Of a DNA stretch of 64,000 bases, positions 13,001 to 24,046 are shown piece by piece (positions within the stretch are counted from its first letter, which is position 1; each line of letters starts with the position of its first letter). This DNA is from Anastatus disparis. Its lineage: Eukaryota; Arthropoda; Insecta; Hymenoptera; Eupelmidae. The notes under the pieces were generated by a model. It was not told where the DNA came from. It did no database searches and worked only from the letters and a program-made list of their open reading frames with translations. The position numbers and the translations under genes were made by a program. The stretch covers positions 2,294,001 to 2,358,000 of the forward strand of contig JAFFSR010000227.1 in assembly GCA_017163975.1 (NCBI GenBank), read 5' to 3'.

Positions 13001-14629
13001 AGTTAACAATGGATTTTAAAGTAATTTTGAAAATAATGGAAAATCATTTAGATTTATACCTGTTTTTGTGAGTTAAGGGAATTACCTGCTTAATCCGTTT
13101 TAAATACATTACAGTAACACGGAAAATACGTTAGGTATATTTTGTCACTTTTCAATATTAAGGATTTATACTAATTTATAAATCGAAAGTATTAAAAATT
13201 TAATTGTCATTTTTACAAATTTTAATATTTATCTTATATTTGTAACTTATTTAAATATTTGAAAAACAAATCTAAAAAATTTAATCTATTTTTTATTGAG
13301 CAAAGTTTTGTTTTAATTCACCATTATCGTTCGTTTTAAATCAAAAGTTTAAATTATTTAAATAATTAAATTTCGAAATAATTCAATTTTAATTGATACG
13401 AATGAGAAAATTGTTCACATTAACTTTTTTATTTTAACATTTGTATTATGTTACTTACTCTATTGATTGCAGTTCCGATTCTATTTTCGATATAGATGTA
13501 TTTTTTTCATTTAAATTCGTTTTAATGTTTTTAGAATCCTAAAATCAAATTAAACATTTAATATTTGTAAATTAAATTAGAATCAATTGCAATCACCTTA
13601 AGTAAATTAGTCTTTTTTTCTACTAAATTATTTTCTTCTTGTTTGGACTTATCTTGAAGCGCTTCTTTATCTGCTTCTAATTCAATTACCCTTTGAAAAT
13701 AATCAATAATCAATTTAAAATTCAAACTATTATGAATAAAAATATTTAATTATAATTTACCTTTCTTTTTTTTTATCAATGAGATCTTTAGGTTGTATAT
13801 TAATCATCTCCTTATTTAATTGCTCCTTAAGTATCTGAATTTTTTGTTTCGATTGCATCGATATTTCAGAAAGATTATTACAGATCTTCTGTTTTTCATC
13901 CATTTCTTTTAGACCTTTAAAATTAACAAAAAATAATCAGTACAAACTTATTATATTTAGATTTTTATCTGCACTGACCTTCAATATTTAGTTTGTTCTT
14001 CTTTTCAAAAATACTTTCATTTAAACGTTTAGAATACTCTTCTTTCTCATCAACCAGCTTTAGCGTGTTAGATAATTTATTAATTTTATTGTTACAAGTA
14101 AAAAGTCTTTTTTCTTCATTATTTATGTTATTAATCATAATATCATTTTGAAATTTTTTTAATTCGTTGAACCTTAAAAAGAAAAATATTTTTCTATATC
14201 CAAAAAAAAAACAAATGTTAAATTAAAAATACTTGATTGAAAATCATTTACTTTTCTACCATAGCCAGATTATCTTGTGAAAGTTCATTTATGGTTCCAG
14301 TTTGTACAGATGATTTTTTCTTTGCTTCTTCCAATTTCCTTTGGGAATAATTTAAATATCTCTTGCCCTCGAAATATTCTCTTTCTAACATTCTTATAGT
14401 TAAACAATCTTCCATCTATTTTTTAAATTAAAAAAATGCCATTAAAATTTATTTCTGAAAAATAAATAATTACTGATTTGCTGTATACCTTCATAACTTC
14501 CATTTGTTTCATCTGATTACCAGTTAATTCATCGACTTTTTGAGTTAGTAGATACGTTAATTGTTTTTGATTGTCATCTAACGTTATATCGTTTTCGTTT
14601 GTAACATTCGTTTCTTGGGCGTTATCCAT
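10035..14629 (-). CDS. Coiled-coil protein with S/T-P-x-K-rich tail, 13 exons; possibly an SC transverse-filament-like protein
   Basis: CDS on the minus strand: 14629-14489, 14415-14252, 14172-13979, 13914-13761, 13690-13597, 13538-13459, 12507-12438, 12343-11837, 11760-11656, 11582-11481, 11404-11330, 10596-10507 and 10106-10035. All junctions are GT-AG and in phase, giving about 615 aa. Residues about 15-430 are almost all Lys/Glu/Leu coiled coil. The tail is different: basic and Ser/Pro-rich with an acidic patch (FDFDDSDSSEDEY) and four S/T-P-x-K sites (SPKK, TPKK and two TPIKK), ending GPVKKY. I do not recognise a definite family. The short N-terminus, long central coil and CDK-site-rich basic tail are the architecture of SYCP1-like transverse filament proteins, but this is inference. 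A 951-bp intron (12508-13458) holds a SINE fragment, and the 733-bp intron (10597-11329) holds two palindromes. A splice-acceptor-like tract just before 14652 suggests a 5' UTR intron. Confidence 0.8.
10815..10902. repeat. Palindrome 1 in intron of coiled-coil gene
   Basis: Arms begin with GGG followed by an A-run and AGAATG. They are mirrored by CATTCT, a T-run and CCC, with matching ATCGTA/TACGAT further in. The spacer is about 20 nt. It is adjacent to palindrome 2. Confidence 0.65.
10918..11004. repeat. Palindrome 2 in intron of coiled-coil gene
   Basis: The left arm contains CTTTTTTCAACACCGGGCCG. It is mirrored at 10983-11004 by CGGGCCAGGTGTTGAAAAAA. The element has higher GC than its surroundings and lies 15 bp from palindrome 1, so the pair may be one MITE with two hairpins. 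Confidence 0.65.
12655..12760 (+). repeat. tRNA-like SINE fragment in intron
   Basis: The stretch at about 12710-12732 contains CGAGTTCGAATCCCG, a pol III B-box/T-arm signature. It is followed by a GTTAAATAAAATAAA-type tail like the one after the element at 54300. The A-box half is degenerate and I could not fold a complete tRNA, so I call it a SINE-type relic. Confidence 0.5.
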
Positions 14630-15419
14630 ACTAGTTGTTATTTTGTCAAAAACTAAAAAAAAATATTTCATTTTTTAAATATTTGGCACGAAATGCACGC
14701 TTATATTTATTTTTTACTCTTTTATTTAATAAAATTGTTTAACATATTCATTGCCTTCATAATCAATAATAAATAACAGATTATAATGCCTTCTACATAT
14801 TAAATGCATTGAGTGTCTAGTAATGTTAAATATAATACTAAATTATCCCTATTTATTGAAATTCTTATGATTTCATAGATAATTAATCGATGAAAATTCG
14901 ACGTATTTTTTATTTTTAATGTTTAAAATAATGTTATTTGTATATACACGAGGAAGATGATTGTATGAGGAATATTAAATTGCATCACCTAATATTATAA
15001 TATTTATTCGGAGCATTTTATTTTTGGTAATAAATAAAGTTACAAAAATATCGGACGCTCTCCTTACCCAAGGCTATATGTTTAAAAAAAAAATGGTGTC
15101 CACTTAACCTTCTTACACTTTCGAAAAATCAAGTAAAAAGTATACAATCAAGCACAATATGTGTATATATATATACACGTAACATTATTTTATGATAGTT
15201 TTCATTTATAATTAATTAAATTTTTTGAAAAAGTGTATTTGTAATAACAATTGGTGAAAATTGCTATTACGACGATGATGCTCCGATTTGGTAAAAAGAT
15301 TAATTTAATATTGATGAATTTAATTGAAATAATGAATTATGAGGCTAGGGTGAAAAATTTCTGGTCAATAGATATATCATTATCTTGAATATAATTTTTA
15401 AAATAAAGAATGTTCCGTT
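14630..15419. other. Upstream region of coiled-coil gene; no gene seen
   Basis: AT-rich DNA without a convincing open frame. A self-complementary TA/CA run (TGTGTATATATATATACACG) lies at about 15160-15180. It probably includes the promoter and leader of the minus-strand coiled-coil gene. Confidence 0.45.
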
Positions 15420-15970
15420 AATATGAATTTGTGAGTCTGTACCGAACAAGATACTTGGATTGCTTAAGTGAAAACGGAAAAATCAGAGGAGCCTGGAGTG
15501 ATCAAACATTTCTATTTAAAAAGTCTAACACTGCTTAAAATGAAAAAAAGAATTGGATACCACTGAAAGTGAAAAGATTCTTCTCTATCATATTTAACGG
15601 TTAAACAGTGGTTTTATGAATTTAAAAAAGGTCGTTTGAGGTCAAATCTCCCAAAATAATGAATAAATTCATAAAATCAATTATCCTTAAATATGAGGAA
15701 GATTGCTAAAACAACTGTAATATCAATTAAACGTGTTTCTAATATTTAACATTTGAACACGAGGAAGCCCGGTGCTAAGTGGCTGATGCGTTGCGATCGC
15801 TAAAATCAATGAAACGACGTTCAGATTCTTCCCCCAACCACTATATTCAAAAGATTCAGCCCCTAACGGCTATCACCTGTTGCCCAACTTTAAAAAATGC
15901 CGGGGAGATTTTAGAGCGACGAGGAAGTTTAGATTTTTTCTTATACATGCCACGTATTATTTTGTAATTT
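15420..15970 (+). mobile_element. Decayed mariner-like (Tc1/mariner) transposase relic
   Basis: Translated fragments in shifting frames resemble mariner transposase. Around 15605-15645 is a VKQWFYEFKKGR-like piece, matching the family's helix-turn-helix linker. Around 15825-15890 is a P-x-x-YS-x-D-x-AP-x-x-YHL-x-PN-x-K piece, matching the conserved HPPYSPDLAPSDYHLF block that contains the last catalytic Asp of the DD34D triad; here the second Asp of that block is changed to Asn. Stops and frameshifts throughout, and most of the catalytic core is missing. Inverted termini were not found. It is non-functional. Confidence 0.7.
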
Positions 15971-17099
15971 AAATAAAGATGCGATATTGAAAATTTAACC
16001 GTCAATTAAGAAATTTCGTTCTATAAAAATGAGATACAAAAGTAATTATCATCAATTTTTATACAAAAGAACACTTAAGTTTTCTTTATTAAAACCAAGC
16101 ATTTATTTACAGTTATTGAGATTTAAAATATTAGTTTATAATGAGTACCGGAAAAGCAATCAATTATCACTTAGGTTATCTTCATTTTTTCATCTTTATT
16201 TTATTTTTTATATATGTGTTCTATATATTAATTCGTACAGTATTAGTTAAAAATCATAAAAACAAAAAACTATCGTCATAAATGATTTTTCTTTTTATAA
16301 TACATTCGTAATAAATAAATTGATAATGCGTATATCATATATCATTACCTTGCAAACAAACAACTTGTTTTTCTTACGATTTAAAAAGAAAACAAAACCT
16401 CACTCTACTTAATTAAATATATATATATTGTTGAAAAAAATAATAAAACAATGTATAAAATTACTTTATTTTATAAAACCTTGAAGTCTAAAAATGAGCC
16501 AAATTTAAATTTGCAGAAAAATGCATTGAGCTAACCGAAAAGAAGGTCCTCTGTTTACAGATACTTAATTGACTGTACTCAAAATGACCAATGATTAAAA
16601 AACGTCTTCTGCAACAAAATACATTCGAAAAAAAAATTTGAAAAATCTAAATATTTTAATTTTGAAACAGTATTGAACTTATAATAATAAGATTATGAAT
16701 TAAAAAATAATAATTTAAACTTATTTATTTAATCTCAAGAAATGCGACGTTTCATAGTTGTTTACATGTATGCAAATCAACATTCCTGAGAAAAATATAT
16801 TTTCGTAAATTAAATAACATTTAAAGCAAAGCCCCTCCTAACTTGTTAAAAATGTATACTTTCAAAAAAAAAAAAAAAAATCATTACATTTAAACCTTTC
16901 TCAATGAATGAGTTTTTATTTCTTTTTTTTTGGAGCTCCAACTTTTTTTTCTTATAACTTGGTATAAGGTATCATAACTGAACCGATTTCGCATCGTAAT
17001 AAACATCATAAGAGGGAGAGAGAAAAAGATAATGAAAGAGAAAGAGAGAGAGAAGGAAAGAGAACAAGTCTTAAGCGGTTGCATTGCTGCATATAATAT
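15971..17099. other. Intergenic AT-rich region
   Basis: No open frame or RNA gene is supported. The right end (16990-17065) turns into a GA-rich microsatellite tract (GAGAGAGA runs), which begins the GAGA/CTCT-rich domain upstream of Eaf. Confidence 0.5.
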
Positions 17100-18713
17100 A
17101 CAATCACCGTAAAGTTAAAGCATAGCAGCAACAAGCTAAAGCGGCTTTAAAAAGCTAATAATATATCTATATATGCTCTACAAGTGAGTTTTAATACACA
17201 AGAGCCTAAAATTCGTAAAGGCGCGCGCACGCCTTTCCGAAGGTCACACGCGTGTGTGTCTTTTTTTTTCTTCTCTTCTTCAATTCTCTCTTTTCAATCT
17301 TTTTTCTCTCTATCTCTCTCTCTCTTTCTTTCACTCTTCATTTATTACTTTACTACTGTGTCTCTTTTAATATCTCTTTCTCTCTCATATTTTCTCTATT
17401 TAGCCTCTCAAATTTGCCGTCTTTGTCAATCTCTTGCGGCTATTGGTCGTCAACTTACTTTACCAAATGAAAGAGAGAGAAGAAAAGAAAACGGATTAAA
17501 AAAAAAAGAAGAGGGAGGGGTAAAGGGAGAGAAATGAAGTTAAGTATTTGAGTGCAAACTTTTCCAAATCCGGGTGGGGGTCTTTGATATCTATGTCTGT
17601 CTGTTCCGAAACATTTCAGTCCAGTCAGTATTATAAGCTGTGACTGTATAGTTGTCCATTTGAAGAGAATTCAAAGTAATACACACAAACTGACTAGCGC
17701 ACACGGTAGTCTTACTTGGAGAGTACTTAGTATTATATACGAAGTTATACACACATATATATATATAGTACGAGAACGTAGTAGAAGTAGAGGGAAGGTG
17801 AGCCGAGTGAGTGAGATGGTGGTTTTTGTTGCGGAGGAGTATGTGTGTACGACAGCGGCAGCACTCTCCAACAACTACTCTAAAACGTTATAACGTAGTG
17901 TTAGTGTTATATAGAACTATTATAACCGTCCGTAAGAGGGAGCGAGATGAAAAGACGTTTATAACTATTAAAAGTAAAAAAAAAATCGCGCCTTCACTGT
18001 GTAAGTTAACGTGCTTTGGTGTTTTTTTTTTTTTTAACACGTTCTTTGGCAAGTTTCTAACCAAATCAGGTCAACGGGATATATATTTGGTTTAAATATC
18101 CGGAGGTATTTATAAATAAATAAAAAGTGATATTTTTGAAAAAAATATTAAGTGAGGAAATTTGGAAATACTCGGATATTTTCCAAGGGAGCCGAAAAAT
18201 TATCTATACGTATACTATATCTACTATATACGCATGTGTAATAGTAGTGATAAAAAGAGATAGAGATATCGTACGTCCTTATATACCTTTACTACTACTT
18301 ATATAGACGTATCGACGGTCTCTCTCGCTCGCGTTCATTCTCCTTGTAAATAATACGCACAATAATCGTTTAAAATCCTATCTATGTGAGTTAAGTGAAT
18401 AAGTGTTGGTGTCTAAAGAGCAGGCGCACGATCCAACCGCGAGAGAGCTGCTGCTGCTGCTGAGTGCTGCTGCTTGCTGCTGCTGCTTATACTTGTGTGA
18501 TGAAACCGTCTGCTAGGCTAAAGGGAAAATTGAGAACAGCTGTTACTGAAAAAATGTGAAAAGTTCGATAAATAAAGGCGTTTAGAGAGCCGTCCAGCTG
18601 ATAAAAAATATCGGTTAGCTCGTGGCTGTGTCTTAATAAGCTCTCTAAGCAATCCTTTTTAAATACGAAGACCAACAAGAATTTTTAAAAAGCTTCGTAT
18701 TTTTTTTTTATAA
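17100..18713 (+). promoter_or_regulatory. Eaf upstream/leader region rich in GAGA/CTCT and CTG repeats
   Basis: The region contains a long CT-rich block (17260-17420), GA-rich blocks (17465-17535, 17935-17950) and many short GAGAG motifs that GAGA-factor-like proteins can bind. A CTG trinucleotide tract lies at about 18448-18487. The composition is clearly more GC- and repeat-rich than the surrounding genome. The region is likely promoter plus long 5' UTR (with possible 5' introns) of Eaf. Short open frames here are of low complexity and unlikely to be proteins. Confidence 0.5.
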
Positions 18714-20553
18714 ATGAAGTCGGCACACGAAGCTAACGTGAACGGTGTGGCCTGTGATATGGCTAAGAAGTTCGGTCTTGGACCTGGGGTACGAGAACTT
18801 AAACTCGGACCCACATTCATGAACGATAAATCCACAGCTTTTCATACCTTAAAATGTAAGTTCAATTGCTATTTTCATTTTTTTTCAATTATAAATTAAC
18901 ATATTTCTATTAACGTTCCCGTCTGGTCAAACAGCTGGCAACCTATTGTTCTCTTTGATTCATCAGTATTTAATTAAACTTACTTATTTAATAAATTTTC
19001 AAAGAATTAGTATTAAATTTCCCTGTTAATATTTTTTTAGATGATTTTAAGCCTGCTAGTGTGGATGTATCGAAAATGGCTACAGTCGACGTTGGAGCCA
19101 ATAACACAATGACGGTGACAGTACCACATTTGGATGGTGCTGGTATTCCACACACAGTATTTAAAGGTTCTCAGAGACCATATCACAAGGAATGTGTTCT
19201 TATTATTGATAAGAATACAGGAGAAATTACGTTAGAAAGGTTGTCTTCTAATATACAAGTTAAAAAGACAAGGTATGAAATGTCTACGAATACTATGATA
19301 TGTTTCTATACTTAAACATTTTATAGTCATTTATTTTTAAGAATTGATGAATATATTTATTTAGATTTTTCTAATAATATTTTTTTAAACAGGTTTGACA
19401 TGAAATCCCAACCCTTTTTAAATATTCCTAGTTCCTCAATCAGACCTATCACTCCTATAGAAAACAGAAGAAGTCCAACTGATGGGAGAACAAAAAGTAG
19501 AACAAAAGTTACAAGTGGTAAGAAAAGGGAGCCAAGTCATCAACTACGTCCTAAGCAAAGTCCTCAACGTGCCTCTTATCATGGAAAAAGCCCTCCATTG
19601 ACGAATTTACCTTCTAGCTCTAGGTGAGTTTAATAAAAAATTTTAGTTCTATATTCGTACCATATTTTTAATTAAATTTGCATTCAATGATTATGTTGAA
19701 AGTAAACGGTATAAAGAACTTCTGCATGATTCATTAATCTTCAAGATTAAAATACAAAGCTTATTTTAATAACCTGCAAACTGACGGTTTATAGTAATTT
19801 TAAGTTGAGTGGTTCATCTAATATTTATATTTTTTGTTATTATGAAAAATTATTAAATTTATTGTGTTTATTTTATGAATAGAAATAATGTAGATTATGA
19901 AATATTTTCTGCTTAACCTTAAAATTAAACATTAGTTTACAGGTTATTTTATTCGCTCGATTCTTTGAATTGTTCTATATTTATTTTATTTAGAAACTTA
20001 TATTAAAAAAAAAATCTGTCATATGAAAAAATGTTAATAATTCTTTAAAAATTATTTCAGTTCTTCAGCCATGTCTTCACAATCATCATCAGTACCAGGG
20101 AGCCTTCCTATGATTAGTGAAAATGAAGATTTTACGTTGCCGGTTCCAACGTCTTCTTCTACATCACTACCTCCACCACATTCGACAGCTCCTCCAAGAA
20201 CTATTTCCCCAGCTGTGAATGATAAACGTTCTATTAAACCCCTTCCTGTTTTAGATAATGAAGTAGGCATTTTAAGTGATTCCAGTTCTAGTGGTTCAAG
20301 TTCTGATAGTTCTGATAGCGAATCGGAACCAGAAAAAACGACACAGCTAATGAAAGTGAATGGTAATTTCAAAAAATATTTCAATTATATTTATATAATT
20401 AAAATATTATTATTTATTCATTATATTAATTATTTATTATTTTTTTTAGGACATACAGCGAATGGTACGAAAACATCTCCATCATTATCAATGCCAGATA
20501 ACTTACTGAATGAAGATTTGCAACTGTCAGAATCAGAGTCGGATAGTGATTAA
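18714..20553 (+). CDS. Eaf: ELL-associated factor (EAF), 5 exons
   Basis: Exons are 18714-18855, 19041-19272, 19393-19623, 20061-20362 and 20450-20553, with in-phase GT-AG junctions, giving 336 aa. The N-terminal EAF domain (about residues 20-110) is clear: ELKLGPTF, then FHTLKYDFKP, then a KGSQRPY-x-KECVLIIDK-x-TGEITLE stretch that is nearly invariant in animal EAF1/EAF2. The rest is Ser/Pro-rich and disordered. It contains a run of Ser with acidic residues (about 270-292) and ends in an acidic LSESESDSD tail typical of the EAF activation region. EAF binds ELL and stimulates RNA polymerase II elongation as part of the super elongation/little elongation complexes in the nucleus. A long repeat-rich leader precedes the start. 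Confidence 0.95.
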
Positions 20554-21959
20554 TAAATTGATACACATTCCGAAAGACTTGTAAAAAGGATGCCGAATTT
20601 TAGTTTAAACTTAAACAATATTCTCATTTTTTTTTTCTGTAAAGTAACGCGATTTCTTTACAACTGTCTTTCAAAATGGAGTATCTTTGATTTTTTTTTT
20701 GCGCAACATTACGAAGCGAAAAGAAATCGCTATAATGTTATTCTTCTATAGTACTCGTATAGTGATATTTCATTTTGTTTTGTCTAGATCACTCTATGTG
20801 TTGTCGAGACAACGTGATGTAAGCCATAACGCTTTCTTTTATAATCTCATACAAAACGCATACTTTGATCTATTTGACTATAAAAGAAAAAAAATGGAAA
20901 AAGAAAAGAACAAACGATATCTTTTCAAACTGCACGATATGTACTTTAGTTTTTATTGCAGTAATGAAGTAAAAGACAACTAATTTTTCTTCCTTGTTAA
21001 TATAAGGTTGTCGCGATAATGAGACAAATGGCAGACACGCCAGAAAGTGTATAGGGTACTAGGGCTTTTATAACGATTTATTGTTATTTTAAACTCATAT
21101 GCTACGTTCTTGTGTGGGCTAAACCTTTGAATCAATAAAAAAAAGGTCTTGCCAATTTGTCATGTTCATATTTTATTTGCTGGGTACTTGTTTAAAATAG
21201 TTTAACCCCAAAAAAAAAAATTTGAGAAAAGTATTTTTATACACTTTATTTTCTAAAAAAAAAGATAGAAATAACATGAGACTTAAATAAACATAAGAAT
21301 GTTTCTTGAATAATTTATAATAAGTAGGAAGTGGTTTATTAAATTTGTCATTACTTTTGTGCCTTTTATGTCAATCTTTACAAGTAATTTTAATGTAAAG
21401 TTTTGTAAATAGAAATAATGATTAAATTTACAATCTTGCAATAAAATTTGTTCCATTATATTTCTATGTATATATAACTCTTTAGTAAACTATTTCTTTT
21501 ACTGAAGTTGTTAATAAATTTATAAGTTGATTAATATAATGTATCTCGTATTTTCTTTCCAAATGTAGTTAATGCATATACTCTTACATACAAATATATA
21601 TGTATAAGAAATTGAGTACAACGACAATCTAATTTCAATCAAAATAGAAATTTAGGTTGTTATTGTATCCAATGATTTATATTATTTCTGTATATATTTG
21701 CGTGTTTACATGCATATATATAGATACGTATATGTGTATATATATTTATATATATACACATATGTATATAAAAAATTCAAATTGAATATTTTTACTTAAT
21801 ACTATATACATTAAACTATTTTCAGTAGATACCCAGCTATTGTATATTATACTTCAACAGGAACTTCGATTTATTTATTAAAATTTTATCACAATTAAAT
21901 TTGGTCCATCTTTAAAAAAAATGTAAAATTGAAAAAAAAAAAAATTGAGTTGTATATTT
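20554..21959. other. Eaf 3' UTR and intergenic spacer
   Basis: AT-rich DNA between the Eaf stop and the stop of the minus-strand CHPF gene. AATAAA signals lie at about 21135 and 21440. A TA/TG-rich self-complementary microsatellite lies at about 21712-21772. No protein-coding capacity is evident. Confidence 0.5.
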
Positions 21960-24044
21960 TCAGTGATGTTCTTTATAGTCCAATATCAGTCTTGATAGCT
22001 GACCACGATTTCCCAGTTGAAGATTTCTTTGCTTCAAACATGTATTAAGAGTGATGTTATTTCTTGTGCCAATACAATTAACTTCTCTGTATCGAAGTTT
22101 TAAGGCCGGTTCGACAGCGCGAAAAGCATTTAAATTGCTAAATGCAACGAACATTTCGAAAATTGAGCCAATAGATATAGTTTGTGATAACTTTAAGATA
22201 CTTGCGATATCTTTATCAGTTCGCACTAGTGGTACTTGATTTTCGATAGATTTTCGTACTGAAAATGTACAAAATATTACATTTTTTAAACTTAAAAAAA
22301 AGAAAAGAATTTATTAAAAATAATATAAAAAAAAAGACTTTTATAATAATTTTTATATTTATATACCTGTCATATAATCTTTCGCATAAAACGATACAGA
22401 GTCATAATTATACTCATCATATCGTCCGTGATTATGAGTAATATCAAATTCCGCATGCTTATTACTTTCATCATAATTTACGATATCTGGATGATATTGT
22501 ACAAAAGGTATTGGACTAAAAACTTGCCATTGGCTGATAGTGTTCATGCGTACCTGTAAATAATTGAACATTGAAAGAAAGAAATAATAAATGATAAAAA
22601 TTATTAATTTTCTTGATGATAAAGAGATTTTTATAGTTATCTGTATTTTTCTACTATTAAAAACAAAAAGACTTACTCTATTTAAATACTCAGATTTTAA
22701 TTCCATTCTAGTGTCCGCAATTAATACTAAATTATCAGAGGAAAACTTTTTGACGTATAAATCTGCAATAGCAATTTTTAATAACGGTTCGATTTCTATG
22801 AAACTGGAAATAGTGGGCAGCCGTATTGAAAGCCACGTAACTTTTAATTGATCTTTTTTATACTTCTCAGTCAAAAATAAGGCACGCTGTTTAATTTCGC
22901 TAAATATATCATCGTTTCCTTTAGACGCATATCCAGGATTGTATAATAATACCTTAAACAAAAGAAAGAATTGTACATTTTTTAATGTTTATAAAGAATA
23001 AAAATAATTTTAATTAAAATTTTTAAATTGTTATTTAAAAAAAAAAGTTTATCTATTATTTTACCACTGTAAGCAAAATTTTATCCTTTCTATCCATACA
23101 CGCATCTGCATAATGTGCTAAAAATTTTAAAGTTTCATCCTTTTTAAGTGGATCGACAATAACAATCATATTTATACGCGAATTTTCAGTGACATACGGT
23201 ACAGGCAGTATTTCAACTTTTCCCAATGGTTTGCAAACTTGGATTCTTTTACTGATTTCAATTCCTGAATCAGTGAAAAAACTGAGATCAAGCAAATAAT
23301 CAACGCCTCTGGAGGCGTCGTATTTCCAATAACCGTTAATCAATTTATTAAATTTTAATTTATTTTTATCATTTCTCATTATTTTTTTTATCGTCGCTTT
23401 AATAACGTGATCGATATCTTCCTTTTGATTGCCATCTAATTCTTCGACGGTTTTGAAATCAGTATCGAGAAAAACATGCGTCGCGTTAAAGTAAGTCCAT
23501 CTTAGAATGTCAAATCGATTGATAGCTTTATTTCCTGGTTGATTACCGATTGGCCAACTTAAATCGCGTTGATTTTTCGGTGTAAAGTTTGCTGTTTTTA
23601 TTATTTCTTCACGTATTTTTTCAATCTCTTTTTCCACCCTGACTAGTTCATTCTGAAAAAAAAGACAAATTTGATTTAGATTAAATTTTCAAAATCTATA
23701 AATTTTGTTTATTCTATTAAAAATGTAAAAACATACTTGTGCAAAATATTTGTTTATCTTAAATATAACCGTGTGATCGTAAATAGGAAATACTGAAATA
23801 GACTTTTGAAAATCATTTTGACTTGATAATTCCTTAAAATCATTATCATAATCAAACGTAACATTTAATTTTGTTGATGTAAATACTTCATCTTGAGCTA
23901 AATTTGAGCATGAAACTGACGTCGAGTGCACAATGCAACGACCAAAATTTACATCATCAGATGAAGAAAATGTCGTTTTCACACACCAGTCCAAGTTATT
24001 TTTGACTTTTCTTATTATAGAATTACTTAATAATACACCGCCAT
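21960..24044 (-). CDS. CHPF: Chondroitin polymerizing factor-like (CHPF/CHPF2 family), exons 2-6
   Basis: Exons on the minus strand are 24044-23737, 23652-23065, 22952-22677, 22553-22367 and 22258-21960, all GT-AG. Exon 1 lies far away at 50717-51371 and joins in phase (G plus AT makes Asp), giving about 770 aa, close to human CHPF (775). Family landmarks are an ILPVPYVTE block, LNRVRMNTISQWQVFSPIPF, a GR-x-DEYNYD block and FRAVEPALKLRYR near the end. CHPF-type proteins are Golgi type II membrane proteins that pair with chondroitin synthase to polymerise the GlcA/GalNAc backbone. The position where chondroitin synthase has its second DxD reads ADT here, consistent with a non-catalytic CHPF-like partner. 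Intron 1 is huge and contains the ALYREF-like array on the opposite strand. Confidence 0.92.
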
Positions 24045-24046
24045 CT

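Noticed and set aside
15779..15967. 62-aa open frame in the mariner relic
   Set aside because: Wrong frame relative to the recognisable transposase blocks. The element is decayed.
17252..17893. Small proteins in the Eaf leader
   Set aside because: Frames come from CT/GA microsatellites (Phe/Ser/Leu or Arg/Glu runs) and have no family resemblance.
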